From Auanema rhodensis (lineage: Eukaryota > Nematoda > Chromadorea > Rhabditida > Rhabditidae), in assembly GCA_964057225.1 (NCBI GenBank), contig OZ059895.1, forward strand, positions 11,532,001 through 11,596,000: a stretch of DNA of 64,000 nt, read 5' to 3'. Made by a program: the position numbers and the translations under genes. Shown one piece after another: positions 1 through 11,036 of this stretch. The notes below the pieces were generated by a model, which saw nothing but the letters and a program-made list of their open reading frames with translations, was not told where the DNA came from and did not search any database. Within the stretch, counting starts at the first letter, position 1. Every line of letters begins with the position of its first letter.

Positions 1-12
1 CTTTTGTAACAA

Positions 13-410
13 ATGTTTTCAATTTTTAAGCAGTTTTACTCAGATAGCTCAACCCAAGGCAGCAAATTATCTTCAATATTATTTCTATCTTACAGTTATA
101 AACCAATAGTTAATGAACCATCATCTTACCTTTACTGTTTCTATCTATTTCCTATCGAAAGCAACTTTGTTCAAACACTACACAACTGTGAAACCTTTTT
201 TAATTTCTTGTATTTGGAGCTCATAAGATTTGATATCATTGAGAAATCCAGATAGAACGTGGAAAATTACATAACTACCATGAAATTGGGAAAAAATTGT
301 AACGAGGATAAGTATGTAAATCATTGAATATCAGATATTTTTGCTTAGGACCATACCACGTTGAAAGTACGCCATGCCGCTGATTTTCAATTTTAACTCT
401 TTTGTAACAA
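13..410. repeat. Reference monomer (398-bp, left-domain class)
   Basis: First complete monomer. In order it holds: ATGTTTTCAATTTTTAAGC; an A/T-rich body with SacI (GAGCTC) and EcoRV (GATATC) sites near 219-237; the constant box GAACGTGGAAAAT; a variable linker; the constant box AACGAGGATAAGTATGT; a tail with CTTAGGACC and CCACGTTG; and the junction TTTTCAATTTT before the next copy. Private-looking variants are CACTACACAAC and GAGAAATCCAG. The same combination reappears only at 37371 and 38960, about 37 kb away. Confidence 0.95.
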
Positions 411-424
411 ATGTTTTCAATTTT
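384..424. repeat. Junction direct repeat TTTTCAATTTT x2, 30 bp apart (example)
   Basis: TTTTCAATTTT occurs at 384-394 and again at 414-424, flanking AACTCTTTTGTAACAAATG. It is retained at almost every monomer junction. In HOR types 2, 3, 4 and 8 the change TTTTTTAAT to TTTTTCAAT makes a third TTTTCAATTT in mid-monomer (for example 50263-50272). Confidence 0.8.
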
Positions 425-653
425 TAAGCAGTTTTACTTAGATAGCTCAACCCAAGGCACCAAATTATCTTCAATCTTTTTTCTATCTTACAGTTATAAA
501 CCAGTAGTGAATGAACCATCATCTTACCCGTACCGTTTCTATCTATTTCCTATCGAAAGCAACTTTGTTCAAAAACTATACAACTGTGAAACCTTTTTTA
601 ATTTCTTGTATTTGGAGCTCATAAGCTTTGATATCATTGAGGAATCCAGATAG
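411..653 (+). other. Recurrent 80-aa open frame, probably not a gene (example)
   Basis: The frame begins MFSIFKQFY and ends at TAG in GATAG. It is open in about 110 of the 161 monomers and has no recognisable domain. Against coding: many copies have TTTTAG (types 3 and 4), TTTGTAGCTC, TGTGTAACC or CAACTGAGAAG stops, ATT for ATG (AAATTTTTTC), or a one-base deletion. Differences between copies are mostly amino-acid changing (S/L, L/S, P/S, LYC/PYR, T/K, E/D, L/F), with only a few silent ones. The frame persists because the repeat is homogenised, not because the protein is selected. Confidence 0.85.
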
Positions 654-665
654 AACGTGGAAAAT
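653..665. other. Invariant box 1, GAACGTGGAAAAT (example copy)
   Basis: Thirteen bases that I find unchanged in every monomer read, even where the flanks vary (GATTGAACG at 14571, TATATAGAACG at 49130, AAAATCACAT at 34045). It could be a bound site or chance within a homogenised repeat. It does not fit the CENP-B box core TTCG-N4-A-N2-CGGG. Confidence 0.55.
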
Positions 666-673
666 TACGTAAC
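664..673. other. TTACGTAA palindrome, allele-specific (example copy)
   Basis: ATTACGTAAC directly abuts box 1. It fits the known PAR-bZIP type consensus RTTAYGTAAY (E4BP4/NFIL3, and Vrille/Pdp1 in Drosophila). In the other allele class the bases are ATTACATAAC and the palindrome is lost. Binding is not shown by the sequence; a chance match is quite possible. Confidence 0.4.
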
Positions 674-697
674 TAACATGAAATTGGAAGAAACTAT

Positions 698-714
698 AAC
701 GAGGATAAGTATGT
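698..714. other. Invariant box 2, AACGAGGATAAGTATGT (example copy)
   Basis: Seventeen bases that I find unchanged in every monomer read. It lies about 32 bp after box 1, and the linker between them is one of the most variable parts of the repeat (TACGTAACTAAC or TACATAACTACC, then GGGAAAAAATTGT or GGAAAAAACTAT). Its length is that of the CENP-B box, but the sequence does not match that motif on either strand. Confidence 0.55.
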
Positions 715-2564
715 GAAACATTGAATATCAGATATTTTCGCTTAGGACCATACCACGTTGAAAGTACGCCATGCCGCTGATTTTCAATTTTAACTCTTTT
801 GTAACAAATGTTTTCAATTTTTAAGCAGTTTTACTTAGATAGCTCAACCCAAGGCAGCAAATTATCTTCAATATTATTTTTATCTTACAGTTATAAACCA
901 ATAGTTAATGAACCATCATCTTACCCTTACCGTTTCTATCTATTTCCTATCGAAACCAACTTTGTTCAAAAACTATACAACTGTGAAACCTTTTTTAATT
1001 TCTTGTATTTGGAGCTCATAAGATTTGATATCATTGAGGGATCCAGATAGAACGTGGAAAATTACGTAACTAACATGAAATTGGGAAAAAATTATAACGA
1101 GGATAAGTATGTAAATCATTGAATATCAGATATTTTCGCTTACGACCATACCACGTTGAAAGTACGCCATGCCGCTGATTTTCAATTTTAACTCTTCTGT
1201 AACAAATGTTTTCAATTTTCAAGCAGTTTTACTTAGATAGCTCAACCCAAGGCAGCAATTTATCTTCAATATTATTTCTATCTTACAGTTATAAACCAAT
1301 AGTTAATGAATCATCATCTTGCCCTTACCGTTTCTATCTATTTCCTATCGAAACCAACTTTGTTCAAAAACTATACAACTGTGAAACCTTTTTTAATTTC
1401 TTGTATTTGGAGCTCATAAGATTTGATATCATTGAGGGATCCAGATAGAACGTGGAAAATTACATAACTACCATGAAATTGGGAAAAAATTGTAACGAGG
1501 ATAAGTATGTAAATCATTGAATATCAGATATTTTCGCTTACGACCATACCACGTTAAAAGTACGCCATGCCGCTGATTTTCAATTTTAACTCTTTTGTAA
1601 CAAATGTTTTCAATTTTTAAGCAGTTTTACTCAGATAGCTCAACCCAAGGCAGCAAATTATCTTCAATATTATGTCTATCTTACAGTTATAAACCAATAG
1701 TTAATGAACCATCATCTTACCTTTACTGTTTCTATCTATTTCCTATCGAAAGCAACTTTGTTCAAACACTATACAACTGTGAAACCTTTTTTAATTTCTT
1801 GTATTTGGAGCTCATAAGATTTGATATCATTGAGGGATCCAGATAGAACGTGGAAAATTACATAACTACCATGAAATTGGGAAAAAATTGTAACGAGGAT
1901 AAGTATGTAAATCATTGAATATCAGATATTTTCGCTTAGGACCATACCACGTTAAAAGTACGGCATGCGGCTGATTTTCAATTTTAACTCTTCTGTAACA
2001 AATGTTTTCAATTTTCAAGCAGTTTTACTTAGATAGCTCAACCCAAGGCAGCAAATTATCTTCAATATTATTTCTATCTTACAGTTATAAACCAATAGTT
2101 AATGAACCATCATCTTACCTTTACTGTTTCTATCTATTTCCTATCGAAAGCAACTTTGTTCAAACACTATACAACTGTGAAACCTTTTTTAATTTCTTGT
2201 ATTTGGAGCTCATAAGATTTGATATCATCGAGGGATCCAGATAGAACGTGGAAAATTACATAACTACCATGAAATTGGGAAAAAATTGTAACGAGGATAA
2301 GTATGTAAATCATTGAATATCAGATATTTTCGCTTAGGACCATACCACGTTGAAAGTACGCCATGCCGCTGATTTTCAATTTTAACTCTTTTGTAACAAA
2401 TGTTTTCAATTTTTAAGCAGTTTTACTTAGATAGCTCAACCCAAGGCAGCAAATTATCTTCAATCTTTTTTCTATCTTACAGTTATAAACCAGTAGTGAA
2501 TGAACCATCATCTTACCCGTACCGTTTCTATCTATTTCCTATCGAAAGCAACTTTGTTCAAAAA

Positions 2565-2813
2565 CTATACAACTGTGAAACCTTTTTTAATTTCTTGTAT
2601 TTGGAGCTCATAAGCTTTGATATCATTGAGGAATCCAGATAGAACGTGGAAAATTACATAACTACCATGAAATTGGAAAAAACTATAACGAGGATAAGTA
2701 TGTAAATCATTGAATATCAGATATTTTCGCTTAGGACCATACCACGTTAAAAGTACGGCATGCGGCTGATTTTCAATTTTAACTCTTCTGTAACAAATGT
2801 TTTCAATTTTCAA
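2565..2813 (-). other. Recurrent 82-aa antisense open frame, probably not a gene (example)
   Basis: The frame begins MKIENICY, crosses a monomer junction and overlaps the end of the plus-strand frame of the same monomer in antisense. It is open in many 397-bp copies. It shifts to 84 aa in 396-bp copies because of the lost T (21645-21899, 44282-44536 and the other type 7 monomers). It is generally absent from 398-bp copies. No domain or signal peptide is recognised, and it depends entirely on repeat length, which argues against function. Confidence 0.83.
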
Positions 2814-3126
2814 GCAGTTTTACTTAGATAGCTCAACCCAAGGCAGCAAATTATCTTCAATATTATTTCTATCTTACAGTTATAAACCAATAGTTAATGA
2901 ACCATCATCTTACCTTTACTGTTTCTATCTATTTCCTATCGAAAGCAACTTTGTTCAAACACTATACAACTGTGAAACCTTTTTTAATTTCTTGTATTTG
3001 GAGCTCATAAGCTTTGATATCATTGAGGAATCCAGATAGAACGTGGAAAATTACATAACTACCATGAAATTGGAAAAAACTATAACGAGGATAAGTATGT
3101 AAATCATTGAGTATCAGATATTTTTG

Positions 3127-3150
3127 CTTACAACTATACCACGTTGTAAG
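3127..3150. repeat. Perfect 8-bp dyad in the monomer tail (example)
   Basis: The sequence is CTTACAAC, eight bases (TATACCAC), then GTTGTAAG; the arms are exact reverse complements. It is present only in the tail class reading TTGCTTACAACTATACC. Other examples lie at 6310-6333, 9094-9117, 11083-11106, 17444-17467, 61920-61943 and 62715-62738. In the other tail classes (CTTAGGACC or CTTACGACC with GTTGAAAG) the pairing is broken. Confidence 0.9.
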
Positions 3151-4446
3151 TACGCCATGCCGCTGATTTTCAATTTTAACTCTTTTGTAACAAATGTTTT
3201 CAATTTTCAAGCAGTTTTACTCAGATAGCTTAACCCAAGGCAGCAAATTATCTTCAATATTATTTCTATCTTACAGTTATAAACCAATAGTTAATGAACC
3301 ATCATCTTACCTTTACTGTTTCTATCTATTTCCTATCGAAACCAACTTTGTTCAAAAACTATACAACTGTGAAACCTTTTTTAATTTCTTGTATTTGGAG
3401 CTCATAAGATTTGATATCATTGAGGGATCCAGATAGAACGTGGAAAATTACATAACTACCATGAAATTGGGAAAAAATTGTAACGAGGATAAGTATGTAA
3501 ATCATTGAATATCAGATATTTTCGCTTAGGACCATACCACGTTGAAAGTACGCCATGCCGCTGATTTTCAATTTTAACTCTTTTGTAACAAATGTTTTCA
3601 ATTTTCAAGCAGTTTTACTCAGATAGCTTAACCCAAGGCAGCAAATTATGTTCAATATTATTTCTATCTTACAGTTATAAACCAATGGTTAATGAACCAT
3701 CATCTTACCTTTACTGTTTCTATTTATTTCTTATCGAAACCAACTTTGTTCAAAAACTATACAACTGTGAAACCTTTTTTAATTTCTTGTATTTGAAGCT
3801 CATAAGATTTGATATCATTGAGGGATCCAGATAGAACGTGGAAAATTACGTAACTAACATGAAATTGGGAAGAAATTATAACGAGGATAAGTATGTAAAT
3901 CATTGAATATCAGATATTTTCGCTTACGACCATACCACGTTGAAAGTACGCCATGCCGCTGATTTTCAATTTTAACTCTTCTGTAACAAATGTTTTCAAT
4001 TTTCAAGCAGTTTTACTTAGATAGCTCAACCCAAGGCAGCAATTTATCTTCAATATTATTTCTATCTTACAGTTATAAACCAATAGTTTATGGATCATCA
4101 TCTTACCCTTACCGTTTCTATCTATTTCCTATCGAAACCAACTTTGTTCAAAAACTATACAACTGTGAAACCTTTTTTAATTTATTGTATTTGGAGCTCA
4201 TAAGATTTGATATCATTGAGGGATCCAGATAGAACGTGGAAAATTACATAACTACCATGAAATTGGGAAAAAATTGTAACGAGGATAAGTATGTAAATCA
4301 TTGAATATCAGATATGTTTGCTTACGACCATACCACGTTAAAAGTACGCCATGCCGCTGATTTTCAATTTTAACTCTTCTGTAACGAATGTTTTCAATTT
4401 TCAAGCAGTTTTACTTAGAAAGCTCAACCCAAGGCAGCAAATTATG

Positions 4447-6967
4447 TTCAATATTATTTCTATCTTACAGTTATAAACCAATAGTTAATGAACCATCATC
4501 TTACCTTTACTGTTTCTATCTATTTCCTATCGAAAGCAACTTTGTTCAAACACTATACAACTGTGAAACCTTTTTTAATTTCTTGTATTTGGAGCTCATA
4601 AGATTTGATATCATTGAGGGATCCAGATAGAACGTGGAAAATTACATAACTACCATGAAATTGAGAAAAAATTGTAACGAGGATAAGTATGTAAATCATT
4701 GAATATCAGATATTTTCGCTTACAAGTATACCACGTTGAAAGAACGCCATGCAGCTGAATTTCAATTTTAACTCTTTTGTAACAAATGTTTTCAATTTTC
4801 AAGCAGTTTTACTTAGATAGCTCAACCCAAGGCAGCAATTTATCTTCAATATTATTTCTATCTTACAGTTATAAACCAATAGTTAATGGATCATCATCTC
4901 ACCCTTACCGTTTCTATCTATTTCCTATCGAAAGCAACTTTGTTCAAACACTATACAACTGTGAAACCTTTTTTAATTTCTTGTATTTGGAGCTCATGAG
5001 ATTTGATATCATTGAGGGATCCAGATAGAACGTGGAAAATTACATAACTACCATGAAATTGGGAGAAAATTGTAACGAGGATAAGTATGTAAATCATTCA
5101 ATATCAGATATTTTCGCTTACGACCATACCACGTTGAAAGTACGCCATGCCGCTGATTTTCAATTTTAACTCTTCTGTAACGAATGTTTTCAATTTTCAA
5201 GCAGTTTTACTTAGAAAGCTCAACCCAAGGCAGCAAATTATCTTCAATATTATTTCTATCTTACAGTTATAAACCAATAGTTAATGAACCATCATCTTAC
5301 CTTTACTGTTTCTATCTATTTCCTATCGAAAGCAACTTTGTTCAAACACTATACAACTGTGAAACCTTTTTTAATTTCTTGTATTTGGAGCTCATAAGAT
5401 TTGATATCATTGAGGGATCCAGATAGAACGTGGAAAATTACGTAACTAACATGAAATTGGGAAAAAAATATAACGAGGATAAGTATGTAAATCATTGAAT
5501 ATCAGATATTTTCGCTTACGACCATACCACGTTGAAAGTACGCCATGCCGCTGATTTTCAATTTTAACTCTTCTGTAACAAATGTTTTCAATTTTCAAGC
5601 AGTTTTACTTAGATAGCTCAACCCAAGGCAGCAATTTATCTTCAATATTATTTCTATCTTACAGTTATAAACCAATAGTTAATGAACCATCATCTTACCT
5701 TTACTGTTTCTATCTATTTCCTATCGAAAGCAACTTTGTTCAAACACTATACAACTGTGACACCTTTTTTAAATTCTTGTATTTGGAGTTCATAAGATTT
5801 GATATCATCGAGGGATCCAGATAGAACGTGGAAAATTACATAACTAACATGAAATTGGGAAAAAATTATAACGAGGATAAGTATGTGAAACATTGATTAT
5901 CAGATATTTTTGCTTAGGACCATACCACGTTGAAAGTACGCCATGCCGCTGATTTTCAATTTTAACTCTTTTGTAACAAATGTTTTCAATTTTCAAGCAG
6001 TTTTACTCAGATAGCTTAACCCAAGGCAGCAAATTATCTTCAATATTATTTCTATCTTACAGTTATAAACCAATAGTTAATGAACCATCATCTTACCTTT
6101 ACTGTTTCTATCTATTTCCTATCGAAAGCAACTTTGTTCAAAAACTATACAACTGTGAAACCTTTTTTAATTTCTTGTATTTGGAGCTCATAAGATTTGA
6201 TATCATTGAGGGATCCAGATAGAACGTGGAAAATTACGTAACTAACATGAAAGTGGAGAAAACTATAACGAGGATAAGTATGTAAATCATTGAATATCAA
6301 ATATTTTTGCTTACAACTATACCACGTTGTAAGTACGCCATGCCGCTGATTTTCAATTTTAACTCTTTTGTAACAAATGTTTTCAATTTTCAAGCAGTTT
6401 TACTCAGATAGCTTAACCCAAGGCAGCAAATTATCTACAATATTATTTCTATCTTACAGTTATAAACCCATAGTTAATGAATCATCATCTTACCTTTACT
6501 GTTTCTATCTATTTCCTATCGAAAGCAACTTTGTTCAAACACTATACAACTGTGAAACCTTTTTTAATTTCTTGTATTTGGAGCTCATAAGATATGATAT
6601 CATTGAGGGATCCAGATAGAACGTGGAAAATTACGTAACTAACATGAAATTGGAAAAAACTATAACGAGGATAAGTATGTGAATCATTGAATATCAGATA
6701 TTTTCGCTTAGGACCATACCACGTTGAAAGTACGCCATGCCGCTGATTTTCAATTTTAACTCTTTTGTAACAAATGTTTTCAATTTTCAAGCAGTTTTAC
6801 TCAGATAGCTTAACCCAAGGCAGCAAATTATCTTCAATATTATTTCTATCTTACAGTTATAAACCAATAGTTAATGAACCATCATCTTACCTTTACTGTT
6901 TCTATCTATTTCCTATCGAAAGCAACTTTGTTCAAAAACTATACAACTGTGAAACCTTTTTTAATTT
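4447..6967. repeat. 7-monomer segmental duplication, copy 1 (step 2784 bp)
   Basis: This stretch reads the same as 7231-9751, at an offset of 2784 bp (seven monomers). Diagnostic shared variants include TTACAAGTATACC with GAACGCCATGCAGCTGAA, TGGATCATCATCTCACCC, GACACCTTTTTTAAATTC, and ATCTACAATATT with AACCCATAG. Identity starts after G4446/C7230 and stops at A6968/C9752. It is a recent tandem duplication whose outer ends have since been altered. Confidence 0.88.
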
Positions 6968-7230
6968 ATTGTATTTGGAGCTCATAAGATTTGATATCAT
7001 TGAGGGATCCAGATAGAACGTGGAAAATTACATAACTACCATGAAATTGGGAAAAAATTGTAACGAGGATAAGTATGTAAATCATTGAATATCAGATATG
7101 TTTGCTTACGACCATACCACGTTAAAAGTACGCCATGCCGCTGATTTTCAATTTTAACTCTTCTGTAACAAATGTTTTCAATTTTCAAGCAGTTTTACTT
7201 AGATAGCTCAACCCAAGGCAGCAGTTTATC

Positions 7231-9751
7231 TTCAATATTATTTCTATCTTACAGTTATAAACCAATAGTTAATGAACCATCATCTTACCTTTACTGTTTC
7301 TATCTATTTCCTATCGAAAGCAACTTTGTTCAAACACTATACAACTGTGAAACCTTTTTTAATTTCTTGTATTTGGAGCTCATAAGATTTGATATCATTG
7401 AGGGATCCAGATAGAACGTGGAAAATTACATAACTACCATGAAATTGAGAAAAAATTGTAACGAGGATAAGTATGTAAATCATTGAATATCAGATATTTT
7501 CGCTTACAAGTATACCACGTTGAAAGAACGCCATGCAGCTGAATTTCAATTTTAACTCTTTTGTAACAAATGTTTTCAATTTTCAAGCAGTTTTACTTAG
7601 ATAGCTCAACCCAAGGCAGCAATTTATCTTCAATATTATTTCTATCTTACAGTTATAAACCAATAGTTAATGGATCATCATCTCACCCTTACCGTTTCTA
7701 TCTATTTCCTATCGAAAGCAACTTTGTTCAAACACTATACAACTGTGAAACCTTTTTTAATTTCTTGTATTTGGAGCTCATGAGATTTGATATCATTGAG
7801 GGATCCAGATAGAACGTGGAAAATTACATAACTACCATGAAATTGGGAGAAAATTGTAACGAGGATAAGTATGTAAATCATTCAATATCAGATATTTTCG
7901 CTTACGACCATACCACGTTGAAAGTACGCCATGCCGCTGATTTTCAATTTTAACTCTTCTGTAACGAATGTTTTCAATTTTCAAGCAGTTTTACTTAGAA
8001 AGCTCAACCCAAGGCAGCAAATTATCTTCAATATTATTTCTATCTTACAGTTATAAACCAATAGTTAATGAACCATCATCTTACCTTTACTGTTTCTATC
8101 TATTTCCTATCGAAAGCAACTTTGTTCAAACACTATACAACTGTGAAACCTTTTTTAATTTCTTGTATTTGGAGCTCATAAGATTTGATATCATTGAGGG
8201 ATCCAGATAGAACGTGGAAAATTACGTAACTAACATGAAATTGGGAAAAAAATATAACGAGGATAAGTATGTAAATCATTGAATATCAGATATTTTCGCT
8301 TACGACCATACCACGTTGAAAGTACGCCATGCCGCTGATTTTCAATTTTAACTCTTCTGTAACAAATGTTTTCAATTTTCAAGCAGTTTTACTTAGATAG
8401 CTCAACCCAAGGCAGCAATTTATCTTCAATATTATTTCTATCTTACAGTTATAAACCAATAGTTAATGAACCATCATCTTACCTTTACTGTTTCTATCTA
8501 TTTCCTATCGAAAGCAACTTTGTTCAAACACTATACAACTGTGACACCTTTTTTAAATTCTTGTATTTGGAGTTCATAAGATTTGATATCATCGAGGGAT
8601 CCAGATAGAACGTGGAAAATTACATAACTAACATGAAATTGGGAAAAAATTATAACGAGGATAAGTATGTGAAACATTGATTATCAGATATTTTTGCTTA
8701 GGACCATACCACGTTGAAAGTACGCCATGCCGCTGATTTTCAATTTTAACTCTTTTGTAACAAATGTTTTCAATTTTCAAGCAGTTTTACTCAGATAGCT
8801 TAACCCAAGGCAGCAAATTATCTTCAATATTATTTCTATCTTACAGTTATAAACCAATAGTTAATGAACCATCATCTTACCTTTACTGTTTCTATCTATT
8901 TCCTATCGAAAGCAACTTTGTTCAAAAACTATACAACTGTGAAACCTTTTTTAATTTCTTGTATTTGGAGCTCATAAGATTTGATATCATTGAGGGATCC
9001 AGATAGAACGTGGAAAATTACGTAACTAACATGAAAGTGGAGAAAACTATAACGAGGATAAGTATGTAAATCATTGAATATCAAATATTTTTGCTTACAA
9101 CTATACCACGTTGTAAGTACGCCATGCCGCTGATTTTCAATTTTAACTCTTTTGTAACAAATGTTTTCAATTTTCAAGCAGTTTTACTCAGATAGCTTAA
9201 CCCAAGGCAGCAAATTATCTACAATATTATTTCTATCTTACAGTTATAAACCCATAGTTAATGAATCATCATCTTACCTTTACTGTTTCTATCTATTTCC
9301 TATCGAAAGCAACTTTGTTCAAACACTATACAACTGTGAAACCTTTTTTAATTTCTTGTATTTGGAGCTCATAAGATATGATATCATTGAGGGATCCAGA
9401 TAGAACGTGGAAAATTACGTAACTAACATGAAATTGGAAAAAACTATAACGAGGATAAGTATGTGAATCATTGAATATCAGATATTTTCGCTTAGGACCA
9501 TACCACGTTGAAAGTACGCCATGCCGCTGATTTTCAATTTTAACTCTTTTGTAACAAATGTTTTCAATTTTCAAGCAGTTTTACTCAGATAGCTTAACCC
9601 AAGGCAGCAAATTATCTTCAATATTATTTCTATCTTACAGTTATAAACCAATAGTTAATGAACCATCATCTTACCTTTACTGTTTCTATCTATTTCCTAT
9701 CGAAAGCAACTTTGTTCAAAAACTATACAACTGTGAAACCTTTTTTAATTT
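7231..9751. repeat. 7-monomer segmental duplication, copy 2
   Basis: Partner of 4447-6967, offset 2784 bp. The last part of this copy (from 9048) was then itself duplicated rightwards as the 1989-bp 5-mer, so the two events are nested and can be ordered: the 7-mer step first, then the 5-mer. Confidence 0.88.
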
Positions 9752-11036
9752 CTTGTATTTGGAGCTCATAAGATTTGATATCATTGAGAAATTTAGATAG
9801 AACGTGGAAAATTACGTAACTAACATGAAATTGGGAAAAAATTATAACGAGGATAAGTATGTAAATCATTGAATATCAGATATTTTCGCTTACGACCATA
9901 CCACGTTGAAAGTACGCCATGCCGCTGATTTTCAATTTTAACTCTTCTGTAACAAATGTTTTCAATTTTCAAGCAGTTTTACTTAGATAGCTCAACCCAA
10001 GGCAGCAGTTTATCTTCAATATTATTTCTATCTTACAGTTATAAACCAATAGTTAATGAACCATCATCTTACCTTTACTGTTTCTATCTATTTCCTATCG
10101 AAAGCAACTTTGTTCAAACACTATACAACTGTGACACCTTTTTTAATTTCTTGTATTTGGAGTTCATAAGATTTGATATCATCGAGCGATCCAGATAGAA
10201 CGTGGAAAATTACATTACTAACATGAAATTGGGAAAAAATTATAACGAGGATAAGTATGTGAAACATTGATTATCAGATATTTTCGCTTAGGACCATACC
10301 ACGTTGAAACTACGCCATGCCGCTGATTTTCAATTTTAACTCTTCTGTATTAAATGTTTTCAATTTTCAAGCAGTTTTACTTAGATAGCTCAACCGAAGG
10401 CAGCAAATTATCTTCAATCTTTTTTCTATCTTACAGTTATAAACCAGTAGTGAATGAACCATCATCTTACCCGTACCGTTTCTATCTATTTCCTATCGAA
10501 AGCAACTTTGTTCAAAAACTATACAACTGTGAAACCTTCTTTAATTTCTTGTATTTGGAGCTCATAAGCTTTGATATCATTGAGAAATTCAGATAGAACG
10601 TGGAAAATTACGTAACTAACATGAAATTGGAAAAAAATTATAACGAGGATAAGTATGTGAAACATTGAATATCAGATATTTTCGCTTAGGACCATACCAC
10701 GTTGAAAGTACGCCATGCCGCTGATTTTCAATTTTAACTCTTTTGTAACAAATGTTTTCAATTTTTAAGCAGTTTTACTCAGATAGCTCAACCCAAGGCA
10801 GCAAATTATCTTCAATATTATTTCTATCTTACAGTTATAAACCAATAGTTAATGAACCATCATCTTACCTTTACTGTTTCTCTCTATTTCCTATCGAAAG
10901 CAACTTTGTTCAAACACTATACAACTGTGAAACCTTTTTTAATTTCTTGTATTTGGAGCTCATAAGATTTGATATCATTGAGGGATCCAGATAGAACGTG
11001 GAAAATTACATAACTACCATGAAATTGGGAAAAAAT
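9048..11036. repeat. 5-monomer tandem duplication, copy 1 (1989 bp)
   Basis: Reads as identical to 11037-13025 except at the final base. Monomers starting at 9161, 9558, 9956, 10354 and 10752 pair with 11150, 11547, 11945, 12343 and 12741. Shared rare variants are TTTCTCTCTATTTCC, GTATTAAATG, CTCAACCGAAGG, GAAACTACGCC and TACATTACTAAC. The lack of private differences marks it as one of the youngest events of the left domain, or a possible assembly duplication. Confidence 0.9.

Noticed and set aside
60-125. TATAAA followed by CCAAT (in AGTTATAAACCAATAG) as a promoter
   Set aside because: The order and spacing do not fit a promoter (the CCAAT box normally lies well upstream of TATA). In such an AT-rich repeat the words are expected by chance.
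654-759. AACGTGG (654-660) and CCACGTT (753-759) as a long-range inverted repeat
   Set aside because: It is only 7 bp with a loop of about 92 bp, and the right arm varies (CCAAGTT at 25799, GCACGTT at 19444). Not distinguishable from chance.
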